Source: Clostridiales bacterium (lineage in GTDB: Bacteria; Bacillota; Clostridia; Lachnospirales; Lachnospiraceae). From it: a stretch of DNA of 59,378 bases. The position numbers and the translations under genes were made by a program. A model generated the notes under the pieces. That model ran no database searches. It was not told the DNA's origin and worked only from the letters and a program-made list of their open reading frames with translations. The stretch is taken from NCBI GenBank assembly GCA_012735495.1, contig JAAYHD010000054.1:1-59378 (forward strand). The letters are read 5' to 3'. This document shows positions 44,073 to 52,509 of the stretch, one piece after another; the first letter of the stretch is position 1; each line of letters begins with the position of its first letter.

Positions 44073-45374
44073 TTGTCAGAACAGCAAAACAACACAGGCA
44101 ATGAAGGTACAGCTGAAAAGACAGCAGATGCTTTGCAGAAGAAAAAAAGGATACAGCGGCTGAAAACCATAATAATCTGGACCGTTATTGTTCTTATGCT
44201 GCTTCCTACCATATTATGCATCATACTTGGGATAGAGGTATTCAAGCTTAAGAACCAGGTTGAAGAATTAATATCTACATATTCCAGCAGCTATGACGAT
44301 ATCGGAGACGGCGGGAAGAATAACGGAGATTACGCCTATGCTTCCACCGACGAGGAAAAAGAGGATGACTTAAACCACCCCGACGATAATTCAGACGGCA
44401 CTGACAAGCCTGACGGGATGAGCAATAATACAGACAACGGCACGGATATGCCGGATGATTTGAATTCCGATGAAAACCCATATTCGGTTGATTTTATAGA
44501 GAACCTGGATCTGGATCATACGAACGGCATCGGGGACCATGAGCCGGGCATGGATCCCACGCAGGATAATCAGGATGGCAATATATCTGAAAACCCGGAC
44601 AGCGAAAATCCTGATGGAGATTCAGGCCCGGAGGGACCTAGTGAAAATGGTACAGGCGATGGGAACCCTGACGGGGAAGAGACGGCTGGAAATGGCAATG
44701 GTACGGAAAATGGACAGCCTTACCGTGATCCGAACGGGAAATACTATGGGAAAAAGGTTTATCTGACCTTTGACGACGGTCCGTCCGACAATACGGACAA
44801 GATACTGGACATCCTTTCGGAGTACGGTGTCAAGGCCACATTTTTTGTAGTCGGATATAATGATGAGGCATCGAAAGAACGGTACAAGCGCATTGTCAGC
44901 GAGGGCCATGTTCTCGGCATGCACGCCTTTGAGCACAACTACAAGAAAATTTACAAATCTCTAGAAGATTTTGATAAAGACTTTACAAAGTTATGGAATT
45001 TGTTATATGATACTACTGGAGTTACTCCTAAGGTATACCGTTTTCCGGGCGGCAGCCTGATGAGAAAAAAGGACATTGATAAATATAACAACTACCTTGT
45101 TCAAAGGGGGGTAACATATTATGACTGGAATGTCGTAAACGGTGATGCCGAAGGAGTCGATTACACGGATAAGCAACTGATTGATAATGTACTGAACGGT
45201 GTTTTGAACAGGAAGACGTCCATCGTGCTTATGCACGACGGATACGGCAAGGCCAAGACGGTTAAAACCTTGCCAGCCATACTTGATGAGTTGATATCGG
45301 GGGGAGCGGAACTGCTGCCTATTGATGATAACACTCCGCTTATCAGGCAGGTCAAGCCTAAGAGTTCAAACTAA
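44073..45374 (+). CDS. Membrane-anchored polysaccharide deacetylase (NodB domain)
   Basis: The protein has about 433 residues. A basic cytoplasmic N-terminus leads to one transmembrane helix (31-54), a short coiled coil, and an Asp/Asn/Gly-rich linker of about 150 residues (75-225). The NodB catalytic domain has TFDDGPS (232-238), the metal-binding pair in HAFEH (284-288), RFPGGS (323-328), YYDWN and LMHDG. All catalytic motifs are present, so activity on peptidoglycan or another N-acetylated glycan is likely. The TTG at 44073 is chosen for GGGGTGAGG upstream; another TTG lies at 44052. Bases 44941-45000 are strikingly AT-rich (14 G or C in 60). Confidence 0.88.
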   Translation: MSEQQNNTGNEGTAEKTADALQKKKRIQRLKTIIIWTVIVLMLLPTILCIILGIEVFKLKNQVEELISTYSSSYDDIGDGGKNNGDYAYASTDEEKEDDLNHPDDNSDGTDKPDGMSNNTDNGTDMPDDLNSDENPYSVDFIENLDLDHTNGIGDHEPGMDPTQDNQDGNISENPDSENPDGDSGPEGPSENGTGDGNPDGEETAGNGNGTENGQPYRDPNGKYYGKKVYLTFDDGPSDNTDKILDILSEYGVKATFFVVGYNDEASKERYKRIVSEGHVLGMHAFEHNYKKIYKSLEDFDKDFTKLWNLLYDTTGVTPKVYRFPGGSLMRKKDIDKYNNYLVQRGVTYYDWNVVNGDAEGVDYTDKQLIDNVLNGVLNRKTSIVLMHDGYGKAKTVKTLPAILDELISGGAELLPIDDNTPLIRQVKPKSSN

Positions 45375-45396
45375 TACATAGGGAGGTACCAAATTA

Positions 45397-46767
45397 ATGG
45401 GGTTTTTCAAGGATTTGAAAAAAGATTTGTCACAGGCTGTCAATGAGCTGCTGCCGATGAGTGAAGACAGCCGGGATGACGGTTCGGATCAGATGGTAAA
45501 CACCCTGGATTCCGATTCCATGACAGATACCGAAGAAGCCGAGAATGAGATGAAGGAGTGGCTGGATGGATTTTTGAATGAGGAAAAGGCAGAAGAGAAA
45601 ACCGGCTCCGATACCGAGACGGCACCCATTGAGGATGATTTCAGAGTACAGATGGATCTTAATGATATTAATGATGTACCGGATATCCAGGATTTACAGT
45701 TTTCCCTGGATTTTGAAGAAATAAAGGGAGAACCGGATGCCCGGGATTCTGATGTTAAGGGTACGGATGATACCAAGGATATGGAAGATAAAAAGGATGT
45801 CGAAGACGGGAAGGATTTAAAGGACGACGAGGGTATCAATGATGCCGATGATATTGGCAATATCAATAATAATAATGATATTAATGATATCAACGATATC
45901 AGGAGCATCGAAGATATCAAGAACTTCGAGGAAATCCTGAATGTTCACGATATTAAGGATATCGATAATATCCATGATATAGTTGACATTAACGATATCC
46001 TTGATGAGCGGGATATGCCGGACATAATGGGACAGGATACACAGGATATTCGGGATACCCAGGATAATCAGAATGAGTTTCATACGGATGAAGGCATAGA
46101 AGGTTATGAGAAAGAAGAATTATCAGAAAATAATATGGAGGATGAAGTTGGGGTTATGAATGAAAAGGTTGATATCATGAATGAAGAGAGCATGGATACT
46201 GTTATTGATGAGCTTCAGGACAACGTGGATCTTGATGTGCTTGATGAGCTGAATGCTGAAGATGTTCAGGCAGAAAAGGACAAGGAGCCTGAGAAAAAGG
46301 TTCGCGCTGCCTCCACGGCGAGGGATGATGAGGTTACCGTAATATCTAAGGGAACAACCATTAACGGAAGCATTTCTTCCGATGGTTCGCTGGATATCAT
46401 GGGCAACATCACGGGCGATGTTGAATGTCTCGGCAAGCTTTCCATTACAGGTAAGATTATTGGCAATTCGACTGCAGCCGAGGTTTATGTCAACACCGAG
46501 CGCCTTGAAGGCTCCATAACCAGTGAAGGCAGTGTCAAGATTGGTCTTGGAACGGTTGTTATCGGCGACATATCCGCATCATCAGCCGTTATCGCAGGCG
46601 CCGTCAAGGGCGAGATTGATGTCAACGGGCCTGTAGTAATAGATTCCACAGCAATAATCAAGGGCAATATCAAGGCAAAATCTGTTCAGATAAACAACGG
46701 TGCCGTAGTTGACGGCTACTGCTCGTTAAGCTATGCCGATGTTGATCTGGATAATATATTTGAATAA
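45397..46767 (+). CDS. Bactofilin-like polymer-forming cytoskeletal protein with long acidic tail
   Basis: The protein has 456 residues; typical bactofilins have 120-220. The N-terminus (MGFFKDLKKDLSQAVNELLP) is a possible amphipathic membrane-targeting helix. Residues about 25-305 are highly acidic, with a core built from short Asp-Ile repeats (NDINDIRSIEDIKNFEEIL, HDIKDIDNIHDIVDINDIL). The C-terminal bactofilin beta-helix (about 312-447) begins VTVISKGTTINGSISSDGSL and ends NNGAVVDGYCSLSYAD. Bactofilins polymerise and position cell-wall enzymes in other bacteria. It lies 22 nt after the deacetylase gene and 38 nt before pyrH. GGGAGGT precedes the ATG. Confidence 0.85.
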   Translation: MGFFKDLKKDLSQAVNELLPMSEDSRDDGSDQMVNTLDSDSMTDTEEAENEMKEWLDGFLNEEKAEEKTGSDTETAPIEDDFRVQMDLNDINDVPDIQDLQFSLDFEEIKGEPDARDSDVKGTDDTKDMEDKKDVEDGKDLKDDEGINDADDIGNINNNNDINDINDIRSIEDIKNFEEILNVHDIKDIDNIHDIVDINDILDERDMPDIMGQDTQDIRDTQDNQNEFHTDEGIEGYEKEELSENNMEDEVGVMNEKVDIMNEESMDTVIDELQDNVDLDVLDELNAEDVQAEKDKEPEKKVRAASTARDDEVTVISKGTTINGSISSDGSLDIMGNITGDVECLGKLSITGKIIGNSTAAEVYVNTERLEGSITSEGSVKIGLGTVVIGDISASSAVIAGAVKGEIDVNGPVVIDSTAIIKGNIKAKSVQINNGAVVDGYCSLSYADVDLDNIFE

Positions 46768-46805
46768 TACGGATACTTAATTGAATATACGGAGGCAAAA
46801 TTTCC

Positions 46806-47510
46806 ATGGTTGAATATAAACGGGTTCTGCTTAAGCTGTCGGGCGAAGCACTGGCGGGAGAGAATAAAACCGGCTGTGATGAAGCCGTATGCATGAATGT
46901 TGCCAAACAGGTAAAAGCTCTCGTTGATCAGGGGATACAGGTTGCAATAGTCATCGGAGGGGGCAACTTCTGGAGAGGCAGAAGCAGTGCGGCTATCGAC
47001 AGGACCAAGGCAGATCAGATCGGCATGCTTGCCACGGTTATGAACTGCATATACATGTCTGAAATACTCAGGCTTGTTGGGATTAAGACAAAGGTATACA
47101 CGCCGTTTTCCTGCGGAAGTATGACCCAGCTGTTTTCCAAGGATGATGCGCTTGCGCTTATGAATGCGGGAGGTGTGGCGTTCCTGGCTGGAGGCACAGG
47201 ACATCCTTATTTTTCCACCGACACACCAAGCGCGCTTCGGGCAATTGAGCTTGAGTGCGATGTAATACTGATGGCAAGGGCGGTTGACGCGGTCTATGAT
47301 TCCGACCCCAAGACGAATCCTGATGCCAGAAGGTACGACAGGATATCCATTCAGGAGGTCCTTGACAAGAAGCTTGGTGTCATTGATTTAACCGCCGCCT
47401 GCTTATGTCTGGAAAATAAAATGCCGATTTTACTGTTTGCCTTATCGGGGGAAAACAGCATAGTGAATGCAGCAACCGGTAAATCAAACGGTACAATAAT
47501 GACAGTATAA
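46806..47510 (+). CDS. pyrH: UMP kinase PyrH
   Basis: PyrH phosphorylates UMP to UDP for RNA and sugar-nucleotide synthesis. The protein of 234 residues has the N-terminal amino-acid-kinase motif RVLLKLSGEALAG, the phosphate loop IGGGNFWRG, and TGHPYFSTDTPSALRAIEL. No separate promoter is visible in the 38-nt gap, so it is probably transcribed with the bactofilin gene. It usually follows tsf directly. Confidence 0.97.
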   Translation: MVEYKRVLLKLSGEALAGENKTGCDEAVCMNVAKQVKALVDQGIQVAIVIGGGNFWRGRSSAAIDRTKADQIGMLATVMNCIYMSEILRLVGIKTKVYTPFSCGSMTQLFSKDDALALMNAGGVAFLAGGTGHPYFSTDTPSALRAIELECDVILMARAVDAVYDSDPKTNPDARRYDRISIQEVLDKKLGVIDLTAACLCLENKMPILLFALSGENSIVNAATGKSNGTIMTV

Positions 47511-47540
47511 CACAATCTATATAATGGGAGGGATGAGGAA

Positions 47541-48095
47541 ATGGATGCAAGACTGAACCAGTACAAGGAAAGAATGAAGAAATCGGTTGAAAACCTGAAA
47601 GATGAATTTGCAGCAATACGTGCCGGAAGGGCAAACCCTCATTTATTGGATAAGATCAGAGTGGATTATTACGGACAGCTTTCTCCTTTGCAGGCGGTTG
47701 CCAATATAACTGTTCCTGAGGCAAGAATCCTTCAGATACAGCCCTGGGAGAGCAGGATGATAAAGGAGATTGAGAAAGCTATCATGGCTTCCGACCTCGG
47801 GCTTACTCCAAGCAACGACGGCAAGGTTATCCGCCTGGTATTCCCCGAGCTTACCGAGGAAAGAAGAAAAGAGCTCGTCAAGGATGTAAAGAAAAGAGCC
47901 GAGAATGCCAAGGTTGCGGTAAGAAATATACGCAGGGACGCGAATGACGCGTTCAAGAAGATGGAGAAGGCCAAGGAAATATCCGAGGATGAGCTTAAGA
48001 TTCTCGAGGAAGAGTGTCAGGAACTGACCGATGAATTTATTGAGGAAATCGACAAGCTGGTAGAGGAGAAATCAAAAGAAATCCTTACCGTATAA
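47541..48095 (+). CDS. frr: Ribosome recycling factor
   Basis: Frr splits the post-termination ribosome together with EF-G. The protein has 184 residues, the standard length. It contains [33 protein letters not shown] and the C-terminal coiled-coil helix. GGGAGGGATGAGG precedes the ATG. It follows pyrH, the conserved order. Confidence 0.97.
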   Translation: MDARLNQYKERMKKSVENLKDEFAAIRAGRANPHLLDKIRVDYYGQLSPLQAVANITVPEARILQIQPWESRMIKEIEKAIMASDLGLTPSNDGKVIRLVFPELTEERRKELVKDVKKRAENAKVAVRNIRRDANDAFKKMEKAKEISEDELKILEEECQELTDEFIEEIDKLVEEKSKEILTV

Positions 48096-48111
48096 AAATA
48101 TTGTGTATGCC

Positions 48112-48154
48112 GGGGTGTCCACGAAAGAATTATTATGACCCTTTTGGGACACCT
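48112..48154 (+). other. Long-loop hairpin after frr
   Basis: GGTGTCC (48114-48120) pairs with GGACACC (48147-48153), extended by wobble at the base. The loop of about 26 nt and the missing U-run argue against a strong terminator. Confidence 0.4.
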
Positions 48155-48185
48155 CTTAATTCGTAAAGATTTGCTTCCCAATGAT

Positions 48186-48205
48186 GTCCGCCGGGTCATC
48201 CGGAC
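48186..48205 (+). other. GC-rich hairpin in the uppS leader
   Basis: GTCCGCCGG (48186-48194) pairs with CCGGACGGAC (48200-48205 and flanking bases, one bulged A) around loop GTCAT. It ends about 38 nt before the uppS ATG. With the hairpin at 48112-48154 it gives a structured gap of 148 nt in an otherwise tight operon. Confidence 0.4.
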
Positions 48206-48243
48206 GGACGGCAATTTATATTTATAATGGAAACGAGGAACGT

Positions 48244-48957
48244 ATGAGTGAAACCAAGCTTGTAATACCCGAGCATGTTGCCATTATTCTTGACGGCAAC
48301 GGGCGGTGGGCCAAAAAAAGAAAAATGCCGAGAAACTACGGGCACTCACAGGGCAGCAAGGTGGTGGAGAAGATCTGTGAGGATGCTTATAAAATAGGAA
48401 TCAAGTACCTTACCGTGTATGCCTTTTCTACGGAAAACTGGAAGCGTCCCAAGGAGGAAGTGGACGCATTGATGAAGCTGTTGGACAGTTATCTGGATAC
48501 GAGCATCAAAACCAGTGAAAAGAACAACATGCGCGTAAGGATAATCGGCGACAAGTCGGGCCTTCCGGAGTCAATGAGAAAGAAAATGGAAGCCCTTGAG
48601 GAAGCGTCAAAGAACAACACCGGTTTGAATTTCCAGGTCGCCATAAATTATGGCGGCAGGGATGAGATACTCCGCGCGATTAAAGCCCTGTCGAAGGACC
48701 TGGGTGAAAAAAGGGTTTCCATTGATGAAATAGATGAGAAAGCATTTTCAAGGTACCTGGATACGGGGGATATTCCCGATCCGGACCTTTTGATACGCAC
48801 CAGCGGCGAGCAGAGAATATCCAATTTCCTTTTGTGGCAGATGGCTTATACGGAGTTTTATTTTACGGATGTTTTATGGCCGGATTTCACCAGGGAAGAG
48901 CTGCTTAAAGCCATTGAGTTTTACTCAGGCAGAAACCGCAGATTCGGGAATATATAA
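48244..48957 (+). CDS. uppS: Undecaprenyl diphosphate synthase (isoprenyl transferase)
   Basis: UppS makes the C55 lipid carrier for cell-wall synthesis. The protein has 237 residues. The catalytic Asp17 lies in HVAIILDGNGRWAKKRK, followed by GHSQGSK. YAFSTENWKRP and DLLIRTSGEQRISNFLLWQ complete the family signatures. ATG 48244 has CGAGGA upstream; an in-frame ATG at 48181 would run through the GC hairpin. Confidence 0.97.
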   Translation: MSETKLVIPEHVAIILDGNGRWAKKRKMPRNYGHSQGSKVVEKICEDAYKIGIKYLTVYAFSTENWKRPKEEVDALMKLLDSYLDTSIKTSEKNNMRVRIIGDKSGLPESMRKKMEALEEASKNNTGLNFQVAINYGGRDEILRAIKALSKDLGEKRVSIDEIDEKAFSRYLDTGDIPDPDLLIRTSGEQRISNFLLWQMAYTEFYFTDVLWPDFTREELLKAIEFYSGRNRRFGNI

Positions 48958-48982
48958 CTAAAGCCCATGTGGAGGTAGGATT

Positions 48983-49780
48983 ATGTTTTGGACACGACTA
49001 ATAAGCGGAATTGTTCTGTTGGCCATCGCCATAACGGTAGTGCTGCTTGGCTCCAATGTTCTTTTCGGAGCGGTCCTTGTCATTTCACTGGTTGGCATGT
49101 ATGAGCTGTATAAGATTCTCAAGATTGAGAAATCAGTTCCCGGCATAATCGGTTATATAGCTGCGGTAGGTTATTATGCCTTGATATTTTTCAGGCTCGA
49201 CAGTTACCTCATGGTGTTTTTCATAGGCTTCCTTCTCCTTTTGATGGCGACATATGTGCTGACATATCCCAGGTTCCGGATTGAACAGATTATGACGGCG
49301 TTCTTCGGCCTGTTCTATGTGGCCGTGATGCTGTCGTACATGTACCGGGTGACCACACTGGAGGACGGGGCCGTTGTGGTTTGGCTGATATTCATAGGAG
49401 CATGGGGCTCGGACACCTGCGCCTATGCGGTGGGCATGCTTATAGGAAAACACAAAATAACCCCGAGGCTCAGCCCGAAGAAGTCGCTTGAGGGCTGTAT
49501 CGGCGGCGTAGTCGGGGCGGCTCTTATCGGATACATATATGCCCTGGCAACAGGGGTACATATTACCGGCATATCCAATCCCAAGATACTGTTTGCCGTT
49601 ATCGGAGCCTGTGCCAGTGTCATATCCCAGGTAGGTGATCTGGCGGCATCGGCAATCAAGAGAAACTATGACATAAAGGATTATGGAAGACTGATACCAG
49701 GTCACGGGGGGATCCTGGACCGGTTTGACAGCATAATATTCACCGCGCCAGTTGTATATTACCTGGCGGTATACTTTTAA
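48983..49780 (+). CDS. cdsA: Phosphatidate cytidylyltransferase CdsA
   Basis: CdsA makes CDP-diacylglycerol for phospholipid synthesis. The protein has 265 residues with about seven to eight membrane helices. The C-terminal signature is complete: SAIKRNYDIKDYGRLIPGHG followed by GILDRFDSIIF. GGAGG precedes the ATG. It follows uppS and precedes dxr, the usual order. Confidence 0.96.
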   Translation: MFWTRLISGIVLLAIAITVVLLGSNVLFGAVLVISLVGMYELYKILKIEKSVPGIIGYIAAVGYYALIFFRLDSYLMVFFIGFLLLLMATYVLTYPRFRIEQIMTAFFGLFYVAVMLSYMYRVTTLEDGAVVVWLIFIGAWGSDTCAYAVGMLIGKHKITPRLSPKKSLEGCIGGVVGAALIGYIYALATGVHITGISNPKILFAVIGACASVISQVGDLAASAIKRNYDIKDYGRLIPGHGGILDRFDSIIFTAPVVYYLAVYF

Positions 49781-49830
49781 AAGTAAAAGCAAAAAATGAA
49801 TGATGAAACACATTTGCCTGGAGGACATTG

Positions 49831-50985
49831 ATGAAGAACATTGCCGTACTGGGTTCTACGGGTTCAATAGGAATGCAGACTCTTGAGATTGCCCGGGAGT
49901 ATGCGGATGATATAAGGGTTGCGGTACTTGCAGCCCATTCAAATATCGAGCTTTTGGAACAGCAGGTCAGGGAGTTTAAGCCCGGGCTTGTCTGTGTTTA
50001 TGATGAAGACAAGGCAAGGCTTCTAAAGGATAGGGTAAATGACCTTGACGTCCGGGTGACAGCCGGCATGGACGGGCTGATAGCATGCGCCACGGACGCG
50101 GATGTGGATATGGTTGTGGCCGCCATGGTGGGAATGATCGGCATCCTGCCGACTGTTGAAGCCATAAAGGCCGGAAAAGATATAGCCCTTGCCAACAAGG
50201 AAACCTTGGTGACGGCAGGGCATATTATAATGCCATTGGTTAAAGAAAAGAATATCAGGCTGCTTCCGGTTGACAGCGAGCATTCGGCCATATTCCAAGC
50301 CCTTAACGGCGAAGACAGGAAAAACGTCTACAGGATACTGCTTACGGCATCGGGCGGCCCATTTCACGGGATGAAGAAAGCAGACCTTGAAACGATGACT
50401 GCAAAGGACGCGCTGAAGCACCCTAACTGGAGAATGGGCCCGAAGATCACAATAGATTCGGCAACACTGGTTAACAAAGCCCTGGAGGTCATGGAGGCCG
50501 TCTGGCTTTTTAACCTTTCGATAGACCAGGTCAAGGTAATAATCCACCGCCAGAGCATCATCCACTCCATGGTGGAGTATGCGGACGGCAGCGTCATAGC
50601 ACAGCTGGGACTGCCCGACATGAGGCTTCCCATACAGTATGCGCTGTTTTACCCGGAAAGGAAACGGATGAAGCTGGGCGAGAGGGCGGATTTCGCAAAG
50701 ATCGGGACTCTTACATTCGAAGAGCCGGATATGGAGACATTTTACGGGCTGCGGCTGGGTATTGAAGCCGGAAGGCTTGGCGGAAGCATGCCAACCGTAT
50801 TCAATGCGGCAAATGAATGGGCCGTGGCAAGATTTTTAAAAGGGGAAATAGGTTTTATGGATATCCCGCGGATTATCGGGAAAGCCATGGATAATCACGA
50901 AATTATCGGGAACCCTTCGCTGGACGAAATTCTTTACACGGAGAAACAGACATATGATTTTATAAAGGGCATAATGAAGATATAA
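49831..50985 (+). CDS. dxr: 1-deoxy-D-xylulose 5-phosphate reductoisomerase (Dxr/IspC)
   Basis: Dxr is the second enzyme of the MEP isoprenoid pathway. The protein has 384 residues. NADPH-binding GSTGSIG lies at the N-terminus, the metal site in PVDSEHSAIFQ, and the flexible loop in SGGPFHGM. I chose ATG 49831 because GGAGG lies 6 nt upstream; the TTG immediately before it is less likely. ispG further downstream belongs to the same pathway. Confidence 0.97.
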   Translation: MKNIAVLGSTGSIGMQTLEIAREYADDIRVAVLAAHSNIELLEQQVREFKPGLVCVYDEDKARLLKDRVNDLDVRVTAGMDGLIACATDADVDMVVAAMVGMIGILPTVEAIKAGKDIALANKETLVTAGHIIMPLVKEKNIRLLPVDSEHSAIFQALNGEDRKNVYRILLTASGGPFHGMKKADLETMTAKDALKHPNWRMGPKITIDSATLVNKALEVMEAVWLFNLSIDQVKVIIHRQSIIHSMVEYADGSVIAQLGLPDMRLPIQYALFYPERKRMKLGERADFAKIGTLTFEEPDMETFYGLRLGIEAGRLGGSMPTVFNAANEWAVARFLKGEIGFMDIPRIIGKAMDNHEIIGNPSLDEILYTEKQTYDFIKGIMKI

Positions 50986-51013
50986 CCTATGGTTTACTGA
51001 AAGGATAGTGATT

Positions 51014-52309
51014 ATGAATATATTTATTGCAATACTGATACTTGGGCTAATTATATTTATACATGAACTGGGGCATTTTCTGCTGGCAAAGATAAACGGG
51101 ATAACCGTTACGGAGTTCTCCCTGGGCATGGGCCCGAGGCTTGCGAGCTTTGTAAAAAACGGTACCAGGTACTCCCTTAAGATCCTTCCCATCGGAGGTT
51201 CCTGCATGATGCTCGGTGAGGACGAGGAAGTGGAGGACGAAGGGGCATTCCACAAGAAGGGAGTATGGGCAAGGTTTTCAGTCATATTTGCGGGGGCTTT
51301 CTTTAATTTCCTGCTGGCATTCGCGCTGGCCGTAGTGGTAATCGGGGCTGTGGGCGTGGATTATCCCGATGTGGTGCGCGTGGAGGAAGGAAGCGCCCTT
51401 TACGAGGCGGGAATAAGGGAAGGCGACAGGATTAAGAGTATTGACGGCAAGAGGATACATTTCGGCAAGGAAATTGACATGTATTTCTTTTTCAATCCCG
51501 TAACCGCCGAACCTATTGACATAACTTACGTCAGGGACGGCAAATCCTATAAGGCCACGGTAAATCCCAAACTTCTGCCTGCGTTCTACAAGCTGGGTAT
51601 ACAGTACAGCACGGAAACCGAAGAGGCCAAGATATTGGGGCTTGAGATAGGATTTCCGTTCTACGAGGCGGGCATTGTCCCCGGGGATGTAATTACGAAG
51701 ATAAACGGTACGCCCATTGCGACCGGACAGGATATGGCCGATTATTTCAAGGCGAATCCGCCGACGGCGGAGGAAATCGAGGTAACCTACAGGCACAACG
51801 ACACGGAAAAGACGGTCCGCATAAAGCCCAGGCTGGTGGATGACCAGTATGATATCGGGGAATTTTATAACCTTTACAGGGAAAAGGTTTCACCCCTGGA
51901 AGCGGTAAAATACAGCTTTTATGAGGTCAAGTTCAATATCAACTACACCTTGAGCAGCATCCTGTACCTGCTGGCAGGCAAGGCGGACTTAAAGCAGATT
52001 AGCGGCCCCGTAGGAATCGTATCGGCGGTAGAGGACATCGTGGAACAGACCGAAAGCGAGGGGGCGGGGATAGTATTCCTTAACCTGGCCAATTTCGCAA
52101 CCCTGCTCAGCGCAAACCTCGGTGTTATAAACCTTCTTCCTTTCCCGGCCCTGGACGGGGGAAGGCTGGTATTCCTGCTGATTGAGGCAATCAGAAGAAA
52201 GCCGATTCCGAAGGAAAAAGAAGCGATGGTGCATTTTATCGGCCTGGCGCTTTTGATGATATTGATGGTTGTGGTACTGTATAATGACATTCAGAAGCTG
52301 TTTAATTAA
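51014..52309 (+). CDS. rseP: Site-2 membrane metalloprotease RseP/RasP with two PDZ domains
   Basis: RseP cuts anti-sigma factors and signal-peptide remnants inside the membrane. The protein has 431 residues. The zinc motif HELGH is at 17-21. Two tandem PDZ-like domains follow (about 105-165, VVRVEEGSALYEAGIREGDR; about 190-250, PFYEAGIVPGDVITKINGTP). The C-terminal motif is NLLPFPALDGGR. B. subtilis RasP has one PDZ domain, whereas E. coli RseP has two. ATG 51014 is preferred to the GTG at 51008 because AAGGA is correctly spaced. Confidence 0.95.
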   Translation: MNIFIAILILGLIIFIHELGHFLLAKINGITVTEFSLGMGPRLASFVKNGTRYSLKILPIGGSCMMLGEDEEVEDEGAFHKKGVWARFSVIFAGAFFNFLLAFALAVVVIGAVGVDYPDVVRVEEGSALYEAGIREGDRIKSIDGKRIHFGKEIDMYFFFNPVTAEPIDITYVRDGKSYKATVNPKLLPAFYKLGIQYSTETEEAKILGLEIGFPFYEAGIVPGDVITKINGTPIATGQDMADYFKANPPTAEEIEVTYRHNDTEKTVRIKPRLVDDQYDIGEFYNLYREKVSPLEAVKYSFYEVKFNINYTLSSILYLLAGKADLKQISGPVGIVSAVEDIVEQTESEGAGIVFLNLANFATLLSANLGVINLLPFPALDGGRLVFLLIEAIRRKPIPKEKEAMVHFIGLALLMILMVVVLYNDIQKLFN

Positions 52310-52399
52310 TTTATTTGATGTATATGAAATGTTATATAAATTATCCGGGTAAGCTATAGAGCAGGTTTTTAGAAGGCTTGTAAAAGGGTTGAAACATGC

Positions 52400-52471
52400 G
52401 GAGAAAAGGCTGGAGCATCCGGGGAAAAAGGCTGAGTCATGCAGAAAAAAGGCTGGAGTATCCGGAGAAAG
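52400..52471 (+). repeat. 21-22 bp tandem repeat upstream of ispG (about 3.4 copies)
   Basis: Three imperfect units lie head to tail at 52400-52420, 52421-52442 and 52443-52463. A partial fourth is at 52464-52471. Each unit carries GGAGAAAAGGCTGGAG or a close variant, and the first and third are nearly identical. The unit length (21, 22, 21) is not held to a reading frame. The array ends 38 nt before the ispG start. Confidence 0.75.
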
Positions 52472-52509
52472 TTTATGTAATTTACCGCATGATAGAAAGG
52501 CGGGCATGA

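Noticed and set aside
44002-45374. Deacetylase plus bactofilin as a recently acquired island
   Set aside because: No repeats, integrase, tRNA or insertion sequence borders it, and overall codon use matches its neighbours apart from one short patch.
45817-46083. Minus-strand Asp/Ile-rich reading frame opposite the bactofilin tail
   Set aside because: It arises because GATATC codon pairs are palindromic and read as DI on both strands; no start signal.
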